The translations under genes were made by a program, and so were the position numbers. The notes below the pieces were generated by a model that did no database searches, was not told the origin of the DNA, and saw only the letters and a program-made list of their open reading frames with translations. Shown piece by piece: positions 7,131-13,049 of a stretch of DNA of 13,928 nt. The stretch spans positions 1 to 13,928 of the forward strand of contig CALHKJ010000401.1 in assembly GCA_938033975.1 (NCBI GenBank), in the 5' to 3' direction. Numbering within the stretch: position 1 is the first letter of the stretch; each line of letters opens with the position of its first letter. The DNA is from an uncultured Saprospiraceae bacterium (lineage in GTDB: Bacteria > Bacteroidota > Bacteroidia > Chitinophagales > Saprospiraceae).

Positions 7131-7428
7131 GACCGTGCGCTGGCGCTCACTTTTAGACCGTTCGCTTTGCTCACTTTAAGACCGTGCGCTGGCGCTTACT
7201 CTGAGACCGCTCGCTTTGCTCGCTTGGAGACTGGCAAGTTGTAGGGAATTCTTTTGGTTTTCTTGAAGAGGAGTTTTGAGACCGTGCGCTGGCGCTTACT
7301 TTAAGACCGTTCGCTTTGCTCGCTTGGAGACCGTGCGCTGGCGCTTACTTGAGGACCGCTCGCTTTGCTCGCTGTGAGACTGGCAGGTGGTAGGGAATGA
7401 TTTTGTTTTCTTGAAGAGAGTTCCTTGC
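7131..7428. repeat. Hierarchical tandem repeat: two 149-bp copies of A-B-A-B-C
   Basis: Copy 1 is 7131-7279 and copy 2 is 7280-7428. Within each, four monomers of 24-25 bp alternate: type A (starts at 7131, 7180, 7280, 7329; core GACCGTGCGCTGGCGCTYAC) and type B (starts at 7156, 7205, 7305, 7354; core GACCGYTCGCTTTGCTCRCT). They are followed by a 51-bp type C segment (7229 and 7378; beginning GACTGGCARGTKGTAGGGAA). All five elements recur at an offset of exactly 149 bp. The order of small variants (T in the first B, C in the second B) is kept between copies, showing duplication of the whole 149-bp block. On the minus strand, type B contains a direct repeat AGCGAGC-AA-AGCGAGC. The second copy ends at the lytic transglycosylase stop codon. 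Confidence 0.92.
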
Positions 7429-8340
7429 TTACTTAAGAGGGACTTTTACGTAGTAGGTGTTATTAATTACTGTAAGCTTGGTGTCTATCAACCAAGGGTT
7501 GTACAATTTGAATTCTCGATAGCTTACTCCATATTGATCTGCGAATGCTCCCCAGTCAGAAACTGATTTGTCGATTTTGATCTCTTGGAAAGGTGGTAGA
7601 TCATGATACTTATCTCCATGTTCTAAATAAAAGCCATAGACGTCGGGGTTGGTCATGATTTCTTTGATGGCAACCAATCTGAAAACATATCTGCTTGTTT
7701 CATCAGTGAGGTGCATATTGAAGTAATTCGTTTCTCCTTGTGCTTCTCTCAATTGTTTGTATCTAGTGGGACCAATATTATATGATGCAGCCGCATCAAT
7801 CCAATTGCCCCATCTTTTATGTAGTTGTTTTAAATATTTTGCAGCAGCAATGGTTGCTTTTTCAACATGATATCTTTCATCTACTTCATCATTTACTTCT
7901 AGCTTAAATTCTTTTGCTGCCAATTTTCTAAACTGCCAAAAACCTTTAGCACTTGCGGAAGAAACAACATTTCTCAAGTTACTTTCTGCGACTGCTAGGT
8001 ATTTAAAGTCTGTTGGGACGCCATGCTCAGTAAGAATTCTATCCATCAATGGGAAATGCCTACTCGCATTCTTCATATTAAGCATCGTACTTGAGTGCCA
8101 ATACGCATTTACTGACAACTCTCTATCAAGTCTTTCTCTGGCATCAAAAGTTTGGGGAATATTTTCTCCTGCGAAGGTAAATTGTTTGTCTAAAGAAATG
8201 GACTTTATAATCTGAGGTAAAGATTGTCCAACTTCTGATTTCTTTGCTGGTTCCTCAGCGGTTGAAGTATTTGATGAGAACATTAGGATTGTTCCAATTA
8301 CACTAGTAACCAAAACGTAAGCAATAAAAATCTTTTTCAT
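7429..8340 (-). CDS. Lytic transglycosylase (SLT domain, MltD-like)
   Basis: A 303-residue exported protein with an N-terminal signal or anchor segment (residues 1-28; no lipobox cysteine). The catalytic SLT domain spans about 95-230. Its motifs are FKYLAVAESNLRN with catalytic Glu119, SSASAKGFWQF (128-137, the usual GLWQF region), VDERYHVEKATIAAAKYLKQL (153-173) and AAASYNIGP (183-191). It cleaves the MurNAc-GlcNAc bond of peptidoglycan to form 1,6-anhydro-MurNAc ends, acting in the periplasm. The C-terminus (SDWGAFADQYGVSYREFKLYNPWL) resembles a LysM-like module that in MltD relatives binds glycan. The gene is transcribed alone from a 103-nt gap after ligA and is followed directly by the 149-bp repeats. 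Confidence 0.9.
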   Translation of the reverse strand: MKKIFIAYVLVTSVIGTILMFSSNTSTAEEPAKKSEVGQSLPQIIKSISLDKQFTFAGENIPQTFDARERLDRELSVNAYWHSSTMLNMKNASRHFPLMDRILTEHGVPTDFKYLAVAESNLRNVVSSASAKGFWQFRKLAAKEFKLEVNDEVDERYHVEKATIAAAKYLKQLHKRWGNWIDAAASYNIGPTRYKQLREAQGETNYFNMHLTDETSRYVFRLVAIKEIMTNPDVYGFYLEHGDKYHDLPPFQEIKIDKSVSDWGAFADQYGVSYREFKLYNPWLIDTKLTVINNTYYVKVPLK

Positions 8341-8366
8341 AAATGCGTTTGTTAGGAGTTTAAACG

Positions 8367-8394
8367 CAAAAGTAAGTTGATAATTTTACTTTTG
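8367..8394. promoter_or_regulatory. Inverted repeat carrying a -7 promoter element upstream of the lytic transglycosylase gene
   Basis: CAAAAGTAA (8367-8375) and TTACTTTTG (8386-8394) are perfect 9-bp arms with a 10-nt spacer. On the minus strand the first arm reads TACTTTTG, an exact match to the Bacteroidota -7 element TAnnTTTG, 26 nt before the ATG at 8340. No TTTG is visible at the expected -33 position. The symmetry suggests a site where a regulator could cover the promoter. A second small inverted repeat (GCGTTT 8345-8350 / AAACGC 8362-8367) lies in the leader. Confidence 0.4.
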
Positions 8395-8443
8395 GTTACC
8401 CTAGAAGCATAATGTTCTATTAAAGATAAGATTAACATGTTTG

Positions 8444-10561
8444 TTAGAATTCCAACTCCAATAGATCAATAAATTCTTGCTCTGTCATAATCTTAACAGT
8501 GCCTAAGGCTTGGGCTTTTGTGAGCTTTGATCCCGCTTTTTCGCCGACGACAAGAATATCAAGTTTTTTACTTACTGCTGAAATATTCTTAGCACCATTT
8601 GCCTCAGCAATTTCTTGAGCTTCCTTTCTCTTCAATGTTTGTAAGGAGCCAGTAAACAATATAGATTTACCTGAAAGAGGAGCATCGAGAATCACTTCTT
8701 TCGGTTTGTCTTCTTCTTTTTGGCTAAAATCTACTCCCCTTTCTTCCATTCGTTGGAGCATTTCAAAGTTGCCTGGAAAAGCAAACCAAGCTTTTACATT
8801 TTCAGCCACTACAGGTCCAATGTCTTTGATGTTTGTAAAATCTTCAGCAGTCCAATCCTTAAGTTCATAAGCATGATTGATTTGCTCTGCAATCAATTTG
8901 CTAGCTTTCTTTCCGAGGTGGTGGATACTTAAACTTGCCAAAAGCTTTTGCAAAGAATTATATTTTGCTTTTTCTACTGACTTTTGGATCTTCAAAGCAG
9001 ACTTTTCACCAAAGCCATCGAGCTGCTGCATTTTTTGGTAGGGCAAATTATAAACGTCACTAATGTCTTGCACCCATCCCAAATCATAGAATCTCTCTAC
9101 ATTGGATTTTCCAAAGCCATCAATATCCATCCCCGCCTTCGAAACATGAAAAATAATTTTTTGAATATTATCTCTTCCAAACTGGCAGATTGGACATCGC
9201 CAAGCAGCCTCTCCTTCCAATTGAATTAACTCACTTTGCTCGCCATGATCTCTAGGACAATACTTTGGGAATTTTATTTTTTTCTCTTTTCCAGTTCTAA
9301 GCTCAGGAAATGATTTTACTATGTATGGAATTACGTCACCTGCTCTTTCGACCAACACCTTATCACCAATTCGTAGATCCTTTTGATTAATAAAGTCCTC
9401 ATTGTGTAAAGAGATGGATGAGATGGTAACACCTGCTAAGAAGACTGGTTCTACTTTAGCAACCGGCGTTATAGAACCCACTTTACCAATTTGATATTCG
9501 ACATCCACCAGACTTGTAGTTGCTTGCTTGGCTTTAAACTTATAAGCTATTGCCCATCTTGGATGATGTTGCGTTGCACCAATTGCTTCTTGTACTTTGA
9601 GGTCATTGACTTTGATAACCATACCATCTATTTCATAATCTAGGCTATCTCTTTTTGATTCAAAATCAGAAACAAATTTGGCAACCGCTTTGATGTTCTT
9701 AGCCACCTTTTGTCCTTCCTTCGGCACTTTAAATCCAAGTTGTCTAAGCATATCAAGATGGTCTGAATGATTTTTAAAGTTACTCAGCACATTATTCCCA
9801 TCTTTATCTTCAGCATAACTGAGTTGAAACATAAAAACCTCTATGCCTCTATTGCTGGTTTCATTTGCATCTTTGGTTCTTAATCCTCCGGTTGCAGCAT
9901 TCCTAGGATTTGCAAAAACTTTTAGTCCTTCAGCTTCGCGTGTTTCATTAACTTTTTTGAAAAGTGCCAAAGGAATGATTGCTTCGCCTCTAAGTTCAGC
10001 TTTGACTATTCCAAACTTACTAAAAGCAGCCTTTAGTGGAATTGATTTTAAAGTCTTGGCATTGGGTGTAATGTCTTCTCCTTCTACCCCATTCCCGCGT
10101 GTTGCTGATTTTACCAAAAGGTCATTTTCATAAACGACAGCTATACTTCCTCCATCAAACTTTGGTTCGATATTATAGATTACATCTTCATCTGTTCCTG
10201 ACAACTTTTTGATTTGTTTGTCAAAATCAAAAAGGTCATCGGCGTTATAACTATTACCAAGAGATAACATTGGAGTCAGATGAGCTACTGAAGGAAAATC
10301 AGGATTTAAGTCACTCGCAATACGTTGGGTAGGTGAATCAGGCCTAATCAAGAGAGGATTAGCTGCTTCAATATTTTTTAGCGCATCGAAAAGTTGATCG
10401 TATTCAAAATCAGAAATCACCGGATCATTCATCACGGCATATTTCCATTCATGATAGTTCAAAACTTCAATCAGCCTATCGTATGAACTTGCGATAGGCT
10501 GATTGTTTAGAAAATGCTTGCTGTCTTTAAAAAATTCTTTTTCTTCAGCTGCTTTATACAT
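8444..10561 (-). CDS. ligA: NAD-dependent DNA ligase LigA (divergent form)
   Basis: A 705-residue LigA that seals nicks during replication and repair using NAD+. Domain order is complete: Ia NAD-binding region (YHEWKYAVMNDPVISDFEYD, 36-55), adenylation domain with KxDG (EPKFDGGS, Lys134), RGEA (191-194) and NPRNAATGGLR (218-228), OB fold (TPVAKVEPVFLAGVTI, IGDKVLVERAGDVIP), zinc finger (about 435-459), helix-hairpin-helix region (about 510-600), and BRCT domain (about 627-705). The KxDG lysine is the site of AMP attachment. The zinc finger is unusual: C435-P-R-D-H instead of CPxC, then C456-P-I-C459, so one canonical cysteine position is Asp/His. The OB-fold GRTG motif reads GKVG (359-362). 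About 20 extra residues precede domain Ia. It lies 6 nt after the T9SS cargo gene, so it is probably co-transcribed with it. Confidence 0.93.
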   Translation of the reverse strand: MYKAAEEKEFFKDSKHFLNNQPIASSYDRLIEVLNYHEWKYAVMNDPVISDFEYDQLFDALKNIEAANPLLIRPDSPTQRIASDLNPDFPSVAHLTPMLSLGNSYNADDLFDFDKQIKKLSGTDEDVIYNIEPKFDGGSIAVVYENDLLVKSATRGNGVEGEDITPNAKTLKSIPLKAAFSKFGIVKAELRGEAIIPLALFKKVNETREAEGLKVFANPRNAATGGLRTKDANETSNRGIEVFMFQLSYAEDKDGNNVLSNFKNHSDHLDMLRQLGFKVPKEGQKVAKNIKAVAKFVSDFESKRDSLDYEIDGMVIKVNDLKVQEAIGATQHHPRWAIAYKFKAKQATTSLVDVEYQIGKVGSITPVAKVEPVFLAGVTISSISLHNEDFINQKDLRIGDKVLVERAGDVIPYIVKSFPELRTGKEKKIKFPKYCPRDHGEQSELIQLEGEAAWRCPICQFGRDNIQKIIFHVSKAGMDIDGFGKSNVERFYDLGWVQDISDVYNLPYQKMQQLDGFGEKSALKIQKSVEKAKYNSLQKLLASLSIHHLGKKASKLIAEQINHAYELKDWTAEDFTNIKDIGPVVAENVKAWFAFPGNFEMLQRMEERGVDFSQKEEDKPKEVILDAPLSGKSILFTGSLQTLKRKEAQEIAEANGAKNISAVSKKLDILVVGEKAGSKLTKAQALGTVKIMTEQEFIDLLELEF

Positions 10562-10567
10562 AAATCA

Positions 10568-11359
10568 TTAGATTTTTATAAATCTGCTAATTTCTTTTTG
10601 ATTGTCAAGTTTCACTACATACATCCCAGGATTTAATTCTGAGATATTGATCTGGTCATAATTCAAGTTACCTTGCTTAATCAAAATTCCTTGCACATTG
10701 TAAATCGTAAAAGTATCTGAGTTATGATTTGTTACATTGATCATATCGGAAGCTGGGTTTGGAAAGAACTTCACATTTTCCACTAGCTCAGTTTCTGTTG
10801 ATAGCGTAGGATCGAATTCAATAACCGTACTACTGTTTGTTCCTGAGTCTCCAGAAGTACCTCCATTTCCATTTACAACATTCGCAGAATAGAAAAAAGT
10901 CAATGCTCCTAGATCAGCATCCGGAGCCTGCCAATTCAAATTAATTACAGACTCTTGAATTATATCACTATGCTCAACATAAGATTGTCCTCCAATGTCT
11001 GCAATTTGAGTATTACCACTTGTTGTCCAAGTTCCAACACTATTTCCTGATGCATCCATAGCTACCATTTGGAATCCATAACCACCTGGTGATCCACCAG
11101 CAGTGATGGTTAGACGAGCTGTGTAATCTCTACCTACTTTGTATCCACTTACAGCTTGCTCGTCGCCAAAAGTTGAAATCAATTCAAGTGACGCAGCAGG
11201 ATCGAAAGATCCTCCATTATGACAACCTGCAGCTGCACAAGTTCTTTCTCCAGGAGCTCCAGTTACAGCTTCACCAGCTGCAGCACCTCTTCCACCTGAG
11301 TTACTCATAAGGAAAAGAGATACTGCTATTAATATAATGCTTGTGTATAATTTATTCAT
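10568..11359 (-). CDS. T9SS cargo protein with choice-of-anchor V-type domain
   Basis: A 263-residue secreted protein. A signal peptide covers about residues 1-20. The mature N-terminus has TGAPGERTCAAAGCHNGG (33-50), like the cysteine/CH opening of choice-of-anchor V proteins, here spaced CX4CH. A reelin/reeler-like beta domain follows (about 55-185), with RDYTARLTITAGGSPGGYGFQMVAMD, SYVEHSD and NLNWQAPDADLGALTFFYSANVVNGNGG. Residues 198-263 are a T9SS type A sorting domain (FFPNPASDMINV, YNVQG, ELNPGMYVVKL, ISRFIKI). It is therefore exported through SprA and displayed or released. The function of the domain is not known; the CH motif could bind haem or form a disulfide. It starts 9 nt after a lipoprotein gene and ends 6 nt before ligA. 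Confidence 0.85.
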   Translation of the reverse strand: MNKLYTSIILIAVSLFLMSNSGGRGAAAGEAVTGAPGERTCAAAGCHNGGSFDPAASLELISTFGDEQAVSGYKVGRDYTARLTITAGGSPGGYGFQMVAMDASGNSVGTWTTSGNTQIADIGGQSYVEHSDIIQESVINLNWQAPDADLGALTFFYSANVVNGNGGTSGDSGTNSSTVIEFDPTLSTETELVENVKFFPNPASDMINVTNHNSDTFTIYNVQGILIKQGNLNYDQINISELNPGMYVVKLDNQKEISRFIKI

Positions 11360-11368
11360 ATAAAAAAA

Positions 11369-11833
11369 TTAATTGACTGATTCGTACATATCTCTGACAT
11401 CTTGTTCAGAGAATTTACCAATCAATCCTGTTTGAAAAATGTATTGCTTATCTCCTTGTATTTTTATTTTTCTAAAATCATAATTAGCTGTGCTATCGCT
11501 TCTCATTTTTTCGAAAATAAAGCCATCTGCATCATCTTGGATAATCTTAGAAAACGAAGATTTGAATTTTACTTCGTTCAATTTCTCGGTTTTTATTTTT
11601 GCGACATCTGTCGTAATAACATCACTCGAAAAAATCTGCATATAGAAATTATCCTTCTTGACCGTTACATCCTTCATAAGCAACATGTCATTCATTTCCA
11701 CTTCTGCATCGGCAGGAGCATTTATCTTTATTGGCAATCCATGCTTCATCAAATCCATTTCTGGATAACTCGCCTTTGGTTCGCTACAGGCCGATAACAG
11801 AAGAATTGCTAATAAAATTAAAAAACCTCTCAT
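11369..11833 (-). CDS. Hypothetical lipoprotein
   Basis: A 154-residue predicted lipoprotein with a hydrophobic leader and lipobox LLSAC (lipidated Cys16), followed by SEPKASYPEMDLM. The mature part is a small mixed alpha/beta domain with KINAPADAEVEMND and several lysine-rich strands (VKKDNFYMQIFSSDV). I do not recognise a family or any catalytic motif. Serine and glutamate after the lipidated cysteine do not give a clear retention signal. It is first in a minus-strand run with the choice-of-anchor V cargo (9-nt gap) and ligA (6-nt gap), so the three are probably transcribed together. Its start is 138 bp from the start of the divergent phosphopantetheinyl transferase gene. Confidence 0.75.
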   Translation of the reverse strand: MRGFLILLAILLLSACSEPKASYPEMDLMKHGLPIKINAPADAEVEMNDMLLMKDVTVKKDNFYMQIFSSDVITTDVAKIKTEKLNEVKFKSSFSKIIQDDADGFIFEKMRSDSTANYDFRKIKIQGDKQYIFQTGLIGKFSEQDVRDMYESVN

Positions 11834-11942
11834 ACTTTAAATTTCCACTAAAATAACGATAAAGCAAGATGCAACTAGCTATTTCAATTTTAATTTTCCA
11901 TTTAAACTCAAAAATTAAAAGCTAATATCTTAGCAGACAATT

Positions 11943-11950
11943 TATCTTTG
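11943..11950 (+). promoter_or_regulatory. Candidate -7 element before the phosphopantetheinyl transferase gene
   Basis: TATCTTTG matches the Bacteroidota -7 consensus TAnnTTTG exactly. No TTTG is seen at the expected -33 position. It overlaps the TTG at 11948, which would otherwise be the longest possible start. If this element is used, transcription starts after that codon, favouring the TTG at 11972 as the true start. Confidence 0.35.
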
Positions 11951-11971
11951 GATGCATTTAAACCACAGAAT

Positions 11972-12610
11972 TTGCCTTTATACAGAGATAGAACGGATGA
12001 TGATGGAACCAGAGTAGTAATTTGGGAGGTCTCTGAGCAACAAGAGTTTTTTAAAGAAAGCCTTCAGCTTGGCTTTGAGGAAAGACAATTTATCCAGACT
12101 CTGAATAACAAAAGGCAGTTAGAATGGATGGCAAGTCGCTACTTGATGCAAAAAGTGATGGATATAGATGTCCAAGCCAAATTGCGCAAAGACAAGTTTG
12201 GAAAACCTTATCTATTGCAAGAAGATGTCCATATTTCGATTTCTCATTCGCACAAATATTCTGCTCTAGCTTCCTCTCCAAAGGTAATTGGGATTGACAT
12301 TCAATTGCATCTAGACAAAATATCTAGGATTGCACCTAAGTTTATAAATGAGAAAGAATGGAGCTATCTCGATGAAAATCAAAGAATAGAATACATGCAC
12401 GTCATTTGGGGAGCCAAAGAAAGTATGTACAAAGCTTATGGAAGAAAAGAAGTTAAATTCATCGAGCACATAGACTTAGATCAATTTTATTTTACTGAAG
12501 AAGAATTTTCATTTGCCGGAAGGCTAACAAAAGAGAAAACATATCAATATGATCTTAACGCAGAAAAATTTGATGACTACTATTTTGTCATTGCCAAAGA
12601 ACGCCTTTAA
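11972..12610 (+). CDS. 4'-phosphopantetheinyl transferase superfamily protein (Sfp/HetI type)
   Basis: A 212-residue enzyme that moves the phosphopantetheine arm of CoA onto acyl or peptidyl carrier proteins, Mg2+-dependent and cytosolic. Motifs: RQLEWMASRYLMQ (48-60), KFGKPYL (75-81), VHISISHSHKYSALA (86-100), VIGIDIQ (105-111, Asp109) and WGAKESMYKAYG (146-157, Glu150). The Mg ligand after the Asp is Gln111 rather than the usual Glu. The start is chosen at TTG 11972, giving MPLYRDRTDDD, which resembles Bacteroidota homologues that begin MPLYK. A longer frame from TTG 11948 is possible, but that codon overlaps a -7 promoter element. There is no suitable in-frame ATG until residue 53. A lipoprotein gene overlaps its 3' end. 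The carrier protein it serves is not shown by context; no PKS/NRPS genes are present here. Confidence 0.88.
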   Translation: MPLYRDRTDDDGTRVVIWEVSEQQEFFKESLQLGFEERQFIQTLNNKRQLEWMASRYLMQKVMDIDVQAKLRKDKFGKPYLLQEDVHISISHSHKYSALASSPKVIGIDIQLHLDKISRIAPKFINEKEWSYLDENQRIEYMHVIWGAKESMYKAYGRKEVKFIEHIDLDQFYFTEEEFSFAGRLTKEKTYQYDLNAEKFDDYYFVIAKERL

Positions 12611-13049
12611 ATTATTATTGTTATTTGCTTTAGTCTTAGCTCTCATTGGATGTAAAAATAATGCTTCTAATGAAGCTGCGCCTACCAACTATTCAGAAGA
12701 TGAAAACACAGTCATTATTCCCGAGGACTTCCCTGCCTTTTACGCCAAGTTTCATGTAGACCCAGAATTCCAATTAAACAGTATTCAATTTCCGCTTTCA
12801 GGAGAAGGCGATGAACTTTGGACTGCAGAGAATTGGGAAATGCATAAGCCATTTAATGACAATGGAGAATTCAAAAGAGACATGGAAAATATTGCTGGCA
12901 TCATCACAGAAACCATTATGGACAATAATGGAATGTTTTATATCGTCAGACGTTTTGCAAAATTGGGAGAGGAGTGGAAACTCATTTTTTATACACAAGG
13001 AACAAAGCTTGACGGATTTGTACCAGACGATGGAGAAGAAGGTCAATAA
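12573..13049 (+). CDS. DUF4348-like lipoprotein
   Basis: A small lipoprotein: a hydrophobic segment with lipobox LALIGC, followed by KNNASNEAAP and a domain with EDFPAFYAKFHVDPEFQLNSIQFPL, ENWEMHKPF and FAKLGEEWKLIFYTQG. This pattern (a 'FxxF ... FQ..xI.FPL' core with later Trp-rich strands) resembles the Bacteroidota DUF4348 family, whose function is unknown. The start is uncertain: ATG 12549 gives an overlong N-terminus, ATG 12573 overlaps the upstream gene by 38 nt, and TTG 12591 would give MPKNAFKLLLLF, a very typical lipoprotein leader. I list 12573 as a compromise. It is probably translationally coupled to the phosphopantetheinyl transferase gene. Its last 7 nt overlap the end of the convergent hldD gene, leaving no room for a separate terminator. 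Confidence 0.72.
   Translation: MTTILSLPKNAFKLLLLFALVLALIGCKNNASNEAAPTNYSEDENTVIIPEDFPAFYAKFHVDPEFQLNSIQFPLSGEGDELWTAENWEMHKPFNDNGEFKRDMENIAGIITETIMDNNGMFYIVRRFAKLGEEWKLIFYTQGTKLDGFVPDDGEEGQ

Larger units (their letters stand above)
7030..7428. other. 399-bp non-coding region between the lytic transglycosylase and padR genes
   Basis: No credible gene was found on either strand. Moving away from padR it holds the dyad at 7054-7074, a tandem GAATATTC palindrome at 7105-7129, and then the GC-rich repeat array at 7131-7428, which reaches the lytic transglycosylase stop codon. Base composition rises well above the AT-rich flanks within the repeat monomers. Both flanking genes are on the minus strand, so transcripts leaving the lytic transglycosylase gene would cross the array toward padR. 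Confidence 0.8.

Noticed and set aside
7131..7428. Possible CRISPR array
   Set aside because: The ~24.5-bp units follow one another without unique spacers, two alternating types are present, and no cas genes are nearby. It is a tandem duplication.
8720..10133. Plus-strand open frames opposite ligA (8720-8932, 8984-9229, 9843-10133)
   Set aside because: They are antisense to well-conserved ligase domains, have no recognisable family and no promoter; they are chance frames.
11402..11797. 131-residue plus-strand frame opposite the small lipoprotein gene
   Set aside because: The minus-strand frame has a lipobox and tight spacing to its neighbours, while the plus-strand product is rich in Ile/Phe/Cys without any domain, typical of an antisense frame.
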